NCBI RefSeq assembly: GCF_008630535.1
Contig: NZ_VWPH01000003.1
Coordinates: 62,001 to 126,000, forward strand
Length of the DNA: 64,000 nucleotides
Reading direction: 5' to 3'
Source of the DNA: Saccharopolyspora hirsuta
Lineage (GTDB): Bacteria > Actinomycetota > Actinomycetes > Mycobacteriales > Pseudonocardiaceae
Position 1 is the first letter of the stretch. Every line of letters begins with the position of its first letter. Position numbers and translations under genes: made by a program. The notes under the pieces were generated by a model. That model ran no database searches. It had not been told where the DNA came from and saw only the letters and a list, made by a program, of their open reading frames with translations. Shown piece after piece: positions 9,604-20,269 of this stretch.

Positions 9604-10920
9604 CTAGTGGGCGTTGGTCGCGAAGAAGAACACCAGGAACGGCAGCAGGATCCACATGCCCAGGTGGATGTCGCGGAACCGGCCCGCCACCACCTTGATC
9701 AGCACGTACGCGGTCAGCGCCGCGGCGATGCCGTTGCCGAAGTTGCCCCAGAAGATCGTGCACGCCACCAGCAGCGCCGCCGGGACCGCCTCGGTCAGGT
9801 CGCTGAGGTCGACCCGCTGGAACCCGCGCATCATGCCCAGCCCGACCACCACCAGCACCGGCGCGGTCGCCGCGGACGGGATCATGGTGGCGAACGGCGT
9901 CAACAGCAGCAGAACCAGGAACAGCCCGGCGGTGGTCAGCGACGTCAGCCCGGTGCGCCCGCCCGCATCGGACCCGGCCGCCGACTCGGCGTAGGTCGTG
10001 ACCGACGGGGCGCCGACCAGCGAGCCGCCGGTGATCGCCACCGAGTCGACCAGGAACGTCCGGTTGATGTCGGACTTCTGACCGGTGCGCTCGGACAGGC
10101 CGATACGCTCGGTGACCGCGAGCACCACGCCCGTCGCGGAGAACAGCTCCGAGGCGAAGAACGCGAACAGGTACTGCAGGTACTCCGGCCGCAGCGCGCC
10201 CCAGAGGTCGATGTCGAAGGCCACCGGGCCGAGCCCGGCCGGGGCCTGGAACCAGTGGTCGGGCAGCTCGGTGACGCCCAGCGGGATGCCGATGATCGTC
10301 AGCGCCACGATGCCGATCACGAACGCGCCGGGCACCTTGCGCGCCTGCAGCGCGGCGACCAGCACGATGCCGCCCAGCGCGAGCAGCACCTCCGGCGAGT
10401 TGAGGTCGCCGATCTCCAGGCCGCTCTTGGACGGTTCGAGCATGCCGGAGAGCTTGAAGCCGACGTAGACGATGAACAGGCCGATCGCGGTGCCGATGGC
10501 CTTCCGGATGTTGTCCGGGATGACCTTGGCGAGCAGGCCGCGGAGTCCGAGCAGGGACAGCACGAAGATCGCCACGCCGGACCAGAACACCATGCCCATG
10601 GCCACCGGGTACGGCACGTGCTGCTGCTGGATCAGCGTGGCCGCGACCAGCGCGGTGCCGCCGAGGCCCGGCGCGAGCACGAACGGCATGTTGGCGAAGA
10701 GGCCGACCGCGGCCGTGGCCAGCACGATCGTCAGGATCGTGCCGGTGGTGGCCGCCTCGTGCGGGACCCCGGCCTTGGCGAGCATGCCGGGGATCACCAC
10801 GACCGCGTAGGCCGAGGCGAAGAACATGCTCAGCCCGGCCAGCAGTTCGGTGCGCACCGAGCTGCCGCGCTCGGCCAGTCCGAACCAGCGGTCCAGCTTC
10901 GGCTGCTTCACATCGACCAT
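9604..10920 (-). CDS. NCS2-family purine permease (AzgA-like adenine/guanine/hypoxanthine transporter)
   Basis: A 438-aa polytopic membrane protein of the nucleobase:cation symporter-2 family, AzgA subgroup. Diagnostic features are the N-terminal FFASAYAVVVIPGMLAKAG, a block MPFVLAPGLGGTA corresponding to the NCS2 signature loop, and a later motif TYAESAAGSDAGGRTGLTSL with the conserved ESAAG...GRTG segment. About 12-14 hydrophobic helices are visible. Start ATG 10920 has a GGGGAG site 9 nt upstream. It is divergent from a LacI regulator with two palindromic operators between them, and precedes adenine deaminase, so it most likely imports adenine or a related purine in a LacI-controlled salvage unit. 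Confidence 0.9.
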   Translation of the reverse strand: MVDVKQPKLDRWFGLAERGSSVRTELLAGLSMFFASAYAVVVIPGMLAKAGVPHEAATTGTILTIVLATAAVGLFANMPFVLAPGLGGTALVAATLIQQQHVPYPVAMGMVFWSGVAIFVLSLLGLRGLLAKVIPDNIRKAIGTAIGLFIVYVGFKLSGMLEPSKSGLEIGDLNSPEVLLALGGIVLVAALQARKVPGAFVIGIVALTIIGIPLGVTELPDHWFQAPAGLGPVAFDIDLWGALRPEYLQYLFAFFASELFSATGVVLAVTERIGLSERTGQKSDINRTFLVDSVAITGGSLVGAPSVTTYAESAAGSDAGGRTGLTSLTTAGLFLVLLLLTPFATMIPSAATAPVLVVVGLGMMRGFQRVDLSDLTEAVPAALLVACTIFWGNFGNGIAAALTAYVLIKVVAGRFRDIHLGMWILLPFLVFFFATNAH

Positions 10921-10945
10921 CGGCCGCGACTCCCCTGGTGGCGAT

Positions 10946-10974
10946 TGCAAGCGCTTGCAGTGCAAGCGATTGCA
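10946..10974. promoter_or_regulatory. Tandem LacI-type operators between permease and regulator
   Basis: Two 14-bp sites lie one base apart: TGCAAGCGCTTGCA (10946-10959, perfect palindrome) and TGCAAGCGATTGCA (10961-10974, palindrome except the centre). This is the form bound by LacI/PurR-type repressors (central CG, symmetric arms). They sit 26 bp upstream of the permease ATG and 55 bp upstream of the LacI-family ATG, so one repressor could control both divergent genes. The effector could be a purine by analogy with PurR, but that is inference. Confidence 0.85.
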
Positions 10975-11028
10975 GGGAGGTTAAGCAGCGCGGTATGAAG
11001 GTGTCAAAGCAACGTGAGGGAGGACTCG

Positions 11029-11991
11029 ATGGCGCGGCTGGCCGACGTGGCTCGCAAGGCCGGGGTGTCGGTGGCGACCGCGTCGCGCGCGCTGGTGCGA
11101 CCGGAGATGGTCGCCGAGCGCACCCGGCAGCGGGTCCGGGACGCCGCGATCGAGCTCGGCTTCCGCTACCACCCGTCGGCACAGGCCCTGGCCACCGGCC
11201 GGAGCCGCCTGCTCGCGCTGCTGGTGCCCGACCTGACCAACCCCTTCTACGCGCCGATCATCGCGGGCGCGCAGCGCGCGGCCGAGGAATCCGGCAACGA
11301 CCTGCTGGTCGTGGTCACCGACGAATCGCCGGAGCGCGAGCGGCAGCTGATCGACCGGCTGCGCGACCGGGTGGACGGATTCCTGGCCATCGCACCGCGC
11401 GGCGCCGGTTCGCTGTTCACCTCGCTGGACGTGCCGCTGGTGCTGGTGGACCGGCGGGTGCGCGGAGTTCCGTCGGTGGTCGTCGACACCCCGGGCGGGC
11501 TCGCCGAACTGGGCGCCCACCTGGCCGAACTCGGCCATCGGCGGGTCGCCTACCTCGGCGGACCGCGCGGCTCGTGGGCCGATCCGCGGCGGCTGGAGGG
11601 CCTGCAGCGCGGGCTGGCGCACGAGGTCGTCGCCTTCGGGCCGCTGCCACCGACTTTCGAAGCTGGCAGCGACATCGTCGACGAGCTGCTGGCGAGCGAG
11701 TGCACCGCGGCCGTCGCGTACAACAGCGCGCTCTTCCTCGGTCTGCTGTACCGCTTGGCGCAGTTGGGCGTCCAGGTCCCGGAGGCGCTGAGCGTCTGCT
11801 GCGCGGACAACCTCGCCGGTCTCGGCCTGGCCGTGCTGGAAGCGACCGCGCTGCACGTGCCCGCCGAAGACGCCGGTTCGTCGGCGGTGGAGATGGTGCT
11901 CGGAGCCGTCGAAGGCCGATCGCCGGAACCGAGGCACCGCTCGGTTCCGGTGCAGCTGGTCATCGGGAAAACGACCGCGATCCCACATTGA
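11029..11991 (+). CDS. LacI-family transcriptional regulator
   Basis: A 320-aa LacI/GalR regulator: an N-terminal helix-turn-helix (LADVARKAGVSVATASRAL) and hinge helix, followed by a periplasmic-binding-protein-like ligand domain beginning LLALLVPDLTNPFYAPIIAG. I start at the ATG at 11029, which follows a GGGAGG site and gives the standard family N-terminus; an in-frame GTG at 11014 is less likely. The ligand-domain segment is somewhat shorter than usual. Its divergent position from the purine permease, with tandem palindromic operators between, implies control of the purine salvage unit and itself. Confidence 0.92.
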   Translation: MARLADVARKAGVSVATASRALVRPEMVAERTRQRVRDAAIELGFRYHPSAQALATGRSRLLALLVPDLTNPFYAPIIAGAQRAAEESGNDLLVVVTDESPERERQLIDRLRDRVDGFLAIAPRGAGSLFTSLDVPLVLVDRRVRGVPSVVVDTPGGLAELGAHLAELGHRRVAYLGGPRGSWADPRRLEGLQRGLAHEVVAFGPLPPTFEAGSDIVDELLASECTAAVAYNSALFLGLLYRLAQLGVQVPEALSVCCADNLAGLGLAVLEATALHVPAEDAGSSAVEMVLGAVEGRSPEPRHRSVPVQLVIGKTTAIPH

Positions 11992-12007
11992 TCATCCGAT
12001 CGCGAGG

Positions 12008-12089
12008 GGTGAATTCACCTCAAGTTCGGGATTCAGCCGCCTCTGTCGTTACATTACGTGCGGTGATGCGGTAAGAATTCACACGTGTG
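12008..12089. promoter_or_regulatory. Palindromes upstream of the kynureninase-like gene
   Basis: The 93-bp gap before the kynureninase-like gene holds two short palindromes: GGTGAATTCACC (12008-12019) and CACACGTGTG (12080-12089), the latter spanning the GTG start codon. The gap is AT-richer than its surroundings. These could be regulator binding sites; no regulator of this gene is evident nearby except the LacI protein, whose sites look different. Confidence 0.35.
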
Positions 12090-13233
12090 GACCAGCACCA
12101 GATCCGTCGCCGAAGCGCTCGACCATACCGATGCGCTCGCCGATCTGCGCGTCCGCTACGACCTGCCACCCGGCCTGATCCGCCTCGACGGCGACAGCGG
12201 CGGACCGCTGCGCACCACCCCCGCTCGGCTGCGCCGGTTCGTCATGCACCGGCACGGGACGCACACCGGTCGCCCGCGCGGTGAGTCCGAGTGGCGGCGC
12301 GAAGCCCGCCTCGCCGCGATCGCGCTCGCCCCGCTGATCGGCGCCGCTCCGAAGGAGCTCACCGTCGGCGAATCGACGTCGATCAACCTGTTCAAGGCCC
12401 TGCTCGCGGCCGCTCGCCTGCGCCCCGGACGGCCGGTCCTCGCGGTGGGCCGGGACTGCTTCACCGCAGACCGGTTCCTCGCGAAGTCCGCCGCCGAGTT
12501 CATCGGCGGACGCCTGCACCTGTTCAACGACATCTCCGAGCTGGCCGCCCTGCCGTGCGACGAGGTGGCGGTCGTGGCGCTCTCGCACACCGACCTGCGG
12601 ACCGGAGCGGTGCGGGATGCCTCGGCCATCACCGCCGAGATCCACCGCCGCGGCGCGCTGGCGCTGTGGGACCTGAGCCACTCGGCTGGCGCGCTGCACG
12701 TGGACCTGCACGGCTGGCGAGCGGACTTCGCCATCGGCTGCGGGCACAAGTACCTCGGCGGGGGCGCCGGAGCACCGGCCTACTCGTTCGTCGCCGACCG
12801 CCACCGCGGCACCTTCCCGGTGTGCACGACCGCCGGGGTGCTGCACCCGCTGGCGGACGGCTTCACCGGCTCGGCGTCGACGCTGTCGGTGTCCGAACTG
12901 CGCACCGGCCTGTCGATCCTGGCCGGTATCGACGTGGCGGAGCTGGCGGCCAAGACGGCGAGCCTGGTCCAGCTGTTCGTGGACCGCCTGGACCACTACT
13001 GCGCGGACACCGGCATCGAGGTGGTCCGGCCGCCGGGCCCGACCGGCGCCCAGATCCTCCTCCGCCACGAGCGGGCCCAGCACATCGCGGACGCGCTGTT
13101 CGACCGCGACATCGTCGTGGAACACCCGGCACCGGACCTCCTGCGCCTGAACTTCGCCCCGTCCTGGCTCCGCTACGTCGACGTCTGGGAGGCCGCCGAA
13201 CAGCTCCACGCCGCCCTCCACGACGTGAACTGA
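12085..13233 (+). CDS. Kynureninase-like PLP-dependent enzyme
   Basis: The 382-aa product resembles kynureninase (L-kynurenine to anthranilate plus alanine), a fold-type I PLP enzyme. Supporting blocks are LTVGESTSINLFKALLAAAR, WDLSHSAGALHVDLHGWRAD (PLP-binding Asp and His region) and GCGHKYLGGGAGAPA, where Lys222 is the expected Schiff-base lysine. It is slightly shorter than typical kynureninases (about 400-420 aa). The GTG at 12085 has only a weak GGTAAG upstream. No other kynurenine-pathway gene is close by; the next gene is an ATC-hydrolase-like protein. The substrate might be a kynurenine derivative in secondary metabolism rather than kynurenine itself. Confidence 0.85.
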   Translation: MWTSTRSVAEALDHTDALADLRVRYDLPPGLIRLDGDSGGPLRTTPARLRRFVMHRHGTHTGRPRGESEWRREARLAAIALAPLIGAAPKELTVGESTSINLFKALLAAARLRPGRPVLAVGRDCFTADRFLAKSAAEFIGGRLHLFNDISELAALPCDEVAVVALSHTDLRTGAVRDASAITAEIHRRGALALWDLSHSAGALHVDLHGWRADFAIGCGHKYLGGGAGAPAYSFVADRHRGTFPVCTTAGVLHPLADGFTGSASTLSVSELRTGLSILAGIDVAELAAKTASLVQLFVDRLDHYCADTGIEVVRPPGPTGAQILLRHERAQHIADALFDRDIVVEHPAPDLLRLNFAPSWLRYVDVWEAAEQLHAALHDVN

Positions 13234-13440
13234 CGGTCCTCGCTCGCCCCCGTCCTCGCGGAAAGTTCGGACAGCTGGGCGGGTTCGGTGCGACACTGGT
13301 CGGGTCAACATCAACTGAAGTTCGTCGGCGCCTGGTTGGTCGGTGGAGCGCGCTGGCGTGCTCGCTCGTGCGGGTACGGCCAGCTTGCCGCCAGGCAGTG
13401 CTGCGTTCGTTCCCGGTCGAGCCCGATCGGAAGGACGACG

Positions 13441-14112
13441 ATGACCGCCGACCACTTCGACCCCACCGCCGAACACCACGTGCCCGATCCGGAGCGGGAC
13501 ACGACGTTGCTGCTCGACGGCTTCTTCGAGCACCTCGGCGCAACTCTCCGCTCGCACGCGTTGCCCGCGGAACTGCTCGATGCCGTGCGGGAGCGGCATT
13601 CGGACCTGATGACCACCAACCTCTCTTCGGCCGTTGACGACATGTCCCACCAGCACCTCCGGACGACGTTGGCGCTGGTCGCCGCCTTCGAGGTGCTTCG
13701 CCCGGCGCTCGGGTCCACGGCCGCTGTGGACGCCGTGCGACGGGCCTACGTCGAACCGCTGGCCCCCGCCGTCCGGGCCGCGACCCGGGCGGTGCTGGAC
13801 GAATCCGAGGATCCGTTCCGGGCCATGGTGGACATGGCGCGGGCTCGCGAACAGCACTTCTACGGCGCGGGTTTCGAGTTTCGGCACCCGGTGGACGACG
13901 ACCGCCGCTACCACTCCGACGTGCACCGGTGCTTCTACCAGGAAGTGCTGGCCGCCAACTCCGCGTCCGAGCTGGGGCCGGTGCTGTGCGCGTTCGACCA
14001 GAGCTGGATCGAGGCGATCGACCCCGAACGGCACGGGTTCCGGTTCGAGCGTGCTTCCACGATAGCGCTCGGCGGGACGCACTGCCCCTTCCATTTCAAC
14101 CGGGAGAGTTAG
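13441..14112 (+). CDS. L-2-amino-thiazoline-4-carboxylate hydrolase-like protein
   Basis: This 223-aa alpha-helical protein resembles the ATC hydrolase family (Pfam PF14196), named for a Pseudomonas enzyme that opens 2-aminothiazoline-4-carboxylate on the way to L-cysteine. The C-terminal Cys-Pro-Phe-His block (GGTHCPFHF) and a mid-region DPFRAMVDMAR are typical. Start ATG 13441 has a GGAAGGAC site. Most family members are uncharacterised. It lies 207 bp after the kynureninase-like gene on the same strand; shared transcription is possible but not shown. Confidence 0.65.
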   Translation: MTADHFDPTAEHHVPDPERDTTLLLDGFFEHLGATLRSHALPAELLDAVRERHSDLMTTNLSSAVDDMSHQHLRTTLALVAAFEVLRPALGSTAAVDAVRRAYVEPLAPAVRAATRAVLDESEDPFRAMVDMARAREQHFYGAGFEFRHPVDDDRRYHSDVHRCFYQEVLAANSASELGPVLCAFDQSWIEAIDPERHGFRFERASTIALGGTHCPFHFNRES

Positions 14113-14410
14113 GTCGATCGGCCAGAAACCGTTGGCCTGCAAGACGATCCGATCCCACCGAACCCCGGCCGTTCGACCGATTCGCACCGCTGATCGCCGC
14201 GGCATGCTCGAAAGCGCATCCGGTGTGCGGGCTTTCCGGGCTCCGCACACAGCAGAGCTGTCGGAGAGGAGCGAGTCATGAACAGCGTTGCAGGGAACCT
14301 CGTCGGACGCCCGGGGGACGGAGCGGGTCGGCCAAGCATCCCGGGAAATTTCGGGGAGCCCTCCGGGGTTCTCGTCACCGGGCGGGGCGGGCGCGCTGGA
14401 GACTGGGGTC
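14113..14410. other. Intergenic region with one of two imperfect direct repeats
   Basis: No convincing gene is seen here. The segment around 14190-14231 (ending GCGCATCCGGTGTGCGGG) is repeated with a few differences at about 15396-15438, beyond the following nucleotidyltransferase gene, so that gene is bracketed by direct repeats of about 42 bp. The nucleotidyltransferase promoter should lie in the last 150 bp, but I cannot point to hexamers with confidence. Confidence 0.5.
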
Positions 14411-15226
14411 ATGTCGATGCACCAACGCGCGGCGGAACTCGTCGCGGACTACCTCGACCTGGTCGATGCCGAAGCGGGCGGGCTCGTGACGGGCCTGTAC
14501 CTGGAGGGCTCGGTGTCGCTCGGGGACTTCCGGCCGCACGCGAGTGACGTCGACTTCATCGCGGTGAGCGAGGAGCCGCCGGACTCGGCGGCGATCGCCG
14601 CGCTGGAGCGGGTGCACGCGCGGCTCGCCGATCGCCGACCGCACTTCGACGGTGCCTACCTGACGTGGCGGGACCTGGCCGTTGGACCCGCGGCGGCCGT
14701 CGGCAGGCCGAGCATCGAGGAAGCGCGGTTCCGCACGACGAGCGGGCGGCTGAGCCCGGTCACCTGGCACACCCTCGCCAGGTACGGCGTGACCTGCCGC
14801 GGTCCGGCGGTCGCCGAGGTGGACGTCTGGTCGGATGCCGCGGAGCTGGCGGCCTGGCAGGACGCCAACCTCGACGAGTACTGGGGACGGCTGCTGTCCC
14901 GGACCGCCCACCTCGCCGACCGGCCCGGCCCGTTCGCGCGGACCGATGCCGCCACGGCCTGGACGGTCACCGGGGTGGCGCGCCTGCACTACACGCTGTC
15001 CACGGGGGACATCACCTCCAAGGACGGTGCCGGGCGCCACGCGCTGCGGGTGTTCCCCGAGCAGTGGCACCGCGTGGTGCGGGGAGGCCTGCGCGTCCAC
15101 CGCGCGGAGAACGACCAGTCGCTGTACCCGGATGCCCGGACTCGGTGGCGGGACGTGCTCGCCTTCGGCGAGATGGTGATCGCCGATGCGCACCGCTGCT
15201 ACGCCGAGGGCCGCGGAGAAGGCTGA
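14411..15226 (+). CDS. Nucleotidyltransferase (aminoglycoside adenylyltransferase-like, AadA/DUF4111 type)
   Basis: The 271-aa product has the Pol-beta nucleotidyltransferase signature near its N-terminus: LEGSVSLGDFRPHASDVDFI with Gly33-Ser34 and the metal-binding pair Asp46/Asp48. The C-terminal helical half resembles the DUF4111 domain of ANT(3'')/AadA adenylyltransferases, which adenylylate spectinomycin or streptomycin. Chromosomal actinobacterial homologues are often of unknown substrate. Start ATG at 14411, although the upstream ribosome-binding site is poor. It ends at a bidirectional terminator facing the FUSC gene. Flanking 42-bp direct repeats may mark past insertion. Confidence 0.75.
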   Translation: MSMHQRAAELVADYLDLVDAEAGGLVTGLYLEGSVSLGDFRPHASDVDFIAVSEEPPDSAAIAALERVHARLADRRPHFDGAYLTWRDLAVGPAAAVGRPSIEEARFRTTSGRLSPVTWHTLARYGVTCRGPAVAEVDVWSDAAELAAWQDANLDEYWGRLLSRTAHLADRPGPFARTDAATAWTVTGVARLHYTLSTGDITSKDGAGRHALRVFPEQWHRVVRGGLRVHRAENDQSLYPDARTRWRDVLAFGEMVIADAHRCYAEGRGEG

Positions 15227-15344
15227 CCGATCAGGAACACCGAGCGCCGTTCGAGCTGGCGTGCACCGAGACGTCCGGGGTACGCCGCTCGTTCCAGCGC
15301 TCCGGAGCCGAGGAACCCGACCGAAAGGCCGGAATTCCTTGGCC

Positions 15345-15380
15345 GATCGGCTGATCTGCCCGTCCCCGAATCAGCCGATC
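15345..15380. terminator. Bidirectional terminator hairpin
   Basis: GATCGGCTGAT (15345-15355) pairs perfectly with ATCAGCCGATC (15370-15380) across a 14-nt loop. It lies between the 3' ends of the convergent nucleotidyltransferase and FUSC genes and has no strong T tract. Confidence 0.6.
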
Positions 15381-15465
15381 TCCTGATCCGCGAAGCTGAT
15401 CTCGGCGGGCATCCTCGAAGGCGCATCCGGCGTGCGGGGCCATCCCCCACCCGTGCGCCGGGTGC

Positions 15466-17277
15466 TCACCGACCGGCGACTCCGGCGTACACCCGCTCCA
15501 GCTCGTCGTGCAGCTGGGCCGGGCGCACGTCGGTGGAGCGGAGCTGGCGGGTGGTGGTGCGCATGGTCGACACCAGGCGCTGGGCCTGCTGGAGATCTTG
15601 GGGGTTGTTGCGGACCGCCTTCTCGGTGGCCGCGTCGACCACCCGCTCCAGCACGCTGATCGTCGGCCACCAGCGTTCCGCCCGCGACGCCGTCGCGGGG
15701 TTCATCAGCTGCTGCTGGAGGGCTCCGCGGAGGTCGGCCAGCTGCCGGTAGGTGCGGCGGCGCAGCGCGGGGCGACCGTGCCGCACACCGGCCAGCGACT
15801 GGGAGACGTACTCCGCCACCGACGCCACGGCGTCGGCGAACAGGGCCTCCAGCTGCGGCCCCCGGTGCAGCGGCCGCAGCAGGAAACCGACGACCAGCAC
15901 GATGGCGCACCCGACGAGCGTGTCGACCAACCGGGCCACCGCGTGGAACTCCGCGCCCTGGCTCATCTGCAGCAGCACCAGCGCGGTCACCACCGCGCTG
16001 AACAGGCCGTAGTGCCGGTCGATCGCGACCGGAAGCTTGGCCGCCAGCACGACGATGAACGGCAACAACCACCAACCGGGAGGTACCAGGGAGAGCAGCA
16101 GCAACGCGATCAGAACACCTGCGACGGTGCCGACGGCGCGCAGCACGGTGCGAGCGAAGACCGAGCCGGAGTTCGGCTTGAGCACCAGCGCGGCGGTCAG
16201 CGCGATCCAGTACGGCTGGTCCAGCCCGGCGAGCAGGCCGATCCCCTCGGCCAGCGCCAGGCACAGCACCATCCGGAGCACCTGGGCCCAGGTGGAGCGG
16301 CCGAAGGTCAGGCGCACGCGCTCCTTCTCGCTCGACACCTCGGCGTGCTTCGCGAGCCGGAACGCGCTGACCAGCTCCGCGATACCCCGGTCGAGAGCCT
16401 GTGCCAGCGGTGAACCGGCGGTGTCCGGCTGGTACGGCGGTGGCACCTCACCGGTGCGCATGCAGCGGGCCAGCGTGCGCAGGGCTTCACGGGCGCGCAG
16501 CGAAGGGCGTTCTCCGGCGTGCACCAGGGAGACCGAGGCCTCCACGATCGGGGTGGCGTGGGTGTAGACCAGGTACAGGCGGTCGCGCACCCGGCTGCGG
16601 GACATCGACCCGCCGCCGACCAGCACGTCGTGCGCGGTGTTCAGGGCCTTGGTCAGCTCCTGGCGGGCGGCCACCGGCGCCTCGGCGTCGAGCATCCGCA
16701 GCGTCGCGTCGAAGATCCCCGCGACCGCGCTGCGCGCCGGCGCGGTGCCCCGGAACGGCCAGGTGGCCACGACCAGCGCGAACAGCAGCAGCTCACCGGC
16801 GGAGAACCAAGCGACCTGCTCGACCACCGACAGGGTCGCCGACTTCTCACCGGTGGCGACGATGCAGAACGTCAGCATGTGCGCGCCGCCCGAGGACCAC
16901 AGGTCGCCCATCCGGCTGGACAGCACCGACGGGACCGCCACCGCGAGCACCGCGGCGGCCGCCCACCACGGGCCGGGCGCAGCAGCTCCGGCGGCGAACC
17001 CGAGCGCGCCGAGGACCACGGCGACCCCGACCCGGCGCAGCCGGTAGCGGTACGAGCCGGTGAGGTCCGAGAAGCTCGCGCACAGCGCGCCGACCGAGGC
17101 GAGCACCGCTTCCTCGATCCGGCCGGTCAGCAGCCCGACCAGCTGCGGCACCCCGATGCCCAGCGCCACCGCGCAGACGCGCGTCCAGTCGACGGGGATG
17201 GACATCGGGCGCAACTGCCGCAGCAACCAGTCCGGCAGCAGGGGGCGGGGCAGCGCTTGACTCGTCAACACGCACAT
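15466..17277 (-). CDS. FUSC family membrane protein (aromatic acid exporter-like)
   Basis: A roughly 603-aa integral membrane protein with two blocks of hydrophobic helices: an N-terminal cluster (from VCAVALGIGVPQLVGLL) and a second cluster (RMVLCLALAEGIGLLAGL, then VLRAVGTVAGVLIALLLL), each followed by a cytoplasmic helical segment. This is the duplicated layout of FUSC/FusC-like proteins related to YccS and AaeB efflux components. The block YWIALTAALVLKPNSGSVFARTVLRA is characteristic. Start is uncertain: the ATG at 17277 or a GTG/TTG shortly after (with GAAGGG upstream) both work. It is transcribed leftwards, convergent with the nucleotidyltransferase gene. The exported substrate is unknown. 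Confidence 0.85.
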   Translation of the reverse strand: MCVLTSQALPRPLLPDWLLRQLRPMSIPVDWTRVCAVALGIGVPQLVGLLTGRIEEAVLASVGALCASFSDLTGSYRYRLRRVGVAVVLGALGFAAGAAAPGPWWAAAAVLAVAVPSVLSSRMGDLWSSGGAHMLTFCIVATGEKSATLSVVEQVAWFSAGELLLFALVVATWPFRGTAPARSAVAGIFDATLRMLDAEAPVAARQELTKALNTAHDVLVGGGSMSRSRVRDRLYLVYTHATPIVEASVSLVHAGERPSLRAREALRTLARCMRTGEVPPPYQPDTAGSPLAQALDRGIAELVSAFRLAKHAEVSSEKERVRLTFGRSTWAQVLRMVLCLALAEGIGLLAGLDQPYWIALTAALVLKPNSGSVFARTVLRAVGTVAGVLIALLLLSLVPPGWWLLPFIVVLAAKLPVAIDRHYGLFSAVVTALVLLQMSQGAEFHAVARLVDTLVGCAIVLVVGFLLRPLHRGPQLEALFADAVASVAEYVSQSLAGVRHGRPALRRRTYRQLADLRGALQQQLMNPATASRAERWWPTISVLERVVDAATEKAVRNNPQDLQQAQRLVSTMRTTTRQLRSTDVRPAQLHDELERVYAGVAGR

Positions 17278-17492
17278 CCCTTCAGGAGGAGGGGACACGC
17301 GCTCCACGCCGAGCGGCTGGGATCTGCGCTCGATTGTCACCGGGCGGCGACCGGCGCACCCGCGATCGACACCGGTATCACACCGCGGGCTCGATCACAC
17401 CCGATCGGGAAAGGTCCGCCCCAACCCGCCCCAACCCGCTCGGTCCCGGCGAGGGCCGGGCCGATCCGGCGACGCCCCTCGACACGGCAGTC

Positions 17493-17855
17493 CTAAATGG
17501 ACGGACGGTTGAGGGCGCTCAGGACCCTGGTCGCGAGCGAGGCGATGACCAGCCAGAACAGGGCCGCCACTCCGTAGTTGACGAGCACCTCGAGCTTGGG
17601 GTCCGCGGGCATGAACAGGTCCTGGAAGCCCAGTGCCAGCCACTCCGCCCAGGACGCGACGAACTTCGTGATGCCGTTGTCCGGGTTGGCGTTGCCGATC
17701 GTCAGGATCACGTGCACCGCCAGCAGCGCGGCGGCCGCCGTGCCGAACCACCGGACGACCGAGATGAGCACGCCGAGGCCCCGGTGCCACGCCCGGCGCA
17801 CGTCAGCGCGTCGCACACCGCCCTCCCGCGCCCCGGAACTCACTTCTTCCACCAC
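17493..17855 (-). CDS. Small membrane protein, paralogue of the next gene
   Basis: A 120-aa hypothetical protein with a basic N-terminus and three hydrophobic stretches (WFGTAAAALLAVHVILTIG, a middle amphipathic segment, and YGVAALFWLVIASLATRVLS). The order of features (helix ending in a hydrophobic LLAVHVIL, polar GNANPDNG, then a second pair before a final helix preceded by LVNYG) closely parallels the 93-aa protein encoded just upstream, so the two are diverged tandem duplicates. Similar pairs of small membrane proteins occur in actinobacterial genomes without assigned function. The two genes are 27 bp apart and probably co-transcribed. Confidence 0.75.
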   Translation of the reverse strand: MVEEVSSGAREGGVRRADVRRAWHRGLGVLISVVRWFGTAAAALLAVHVILTIGNANPDNGITKFVASWAEWLALGFQDLFMPADPKLEVLVNYGVAALFWLVIASLATRVLSALNRPSI

Positions 17856-17882
17856 GAATCCAGTGTGGCACGGGAAACGCGA

Positions 17883-18164
17883 TCAGCCGAAGACCCGACC
17901 GAGCAGTCCGCCCACCAACACCCAGAAGCACGCGGCGAGGCCGTAGTCGAGCAGCACCTGGAGCACCGGGAAGTCCACCGACAGCAGACCGGGGAAGAAC
18001 AGCGCCAGCGGCTCGGCGGCCTGCGCCACCGATCCGGCCAGCTCCCCCTCGCTGGCGATCCCGGTCAGGATGAACAGCAGGTGCAGCACCAGGAGCGCGG
18101 CGAACAGGAAGCCCACCCCCTGGAACAGCACCGCCACCCCGCTCCGACCCTTGCTCGCCGCCAT
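17883..18164 (-). CDS. Small membrane protein, paralogue of the preceding gene
   Basis: A 93-aa hypothetical membrane protein starting MAASKGRSGV after a GGAGGG site. It has hydrophobic segments FLFAALLVLHLLFILTGIA and VLLDYGLAACFWVLVGGLLG. The pattern hydrophobic-LLVLHLLF, short polar loop, then LLDYGLAACFWV mirrors the neighbouring protein (LLAVHVIL and LVNYGVAALFWL), supporting a tandem duplication. It is divergent from leuA, so its promoter lies in the region that also contains the leuA leader. Confidence 0.78.
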   Translation of the reverse strand: MAASKGRSGVAVLFQGVGFLFAALLVLHLLFILTGIASEGELAGSVAQAAEPLALFFPGLLSVDFPVLQVLLDYGLAACFWVLVGGLLGRVFG

Positions 18165-18185
18165 CGAACCGCTCCCTCCACGTGA

Positions 18186-20207
<2,022 letters not shown>

Positions 20208-20222
20208 CCGACGGCGAACCGG

Positions 20223-20263
20223 AACGGCCTGCGCACCTCGTCAACCGGGGTGCGCAGGCCGTT
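20223..20263 (+). terminator. leuA terminator
   Basis: AACGGCCTGCGCACC (20223-20237) pairs perfectly over 15 bp with GGTGCGCAGGCCGTT (20249-20263) around an 11-nt loop; CTGGTTTGT follows. It lies 16 bp after the leuA stop. Confidence 0.85.
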
Positions 20264-20269
20264 CTGGTT

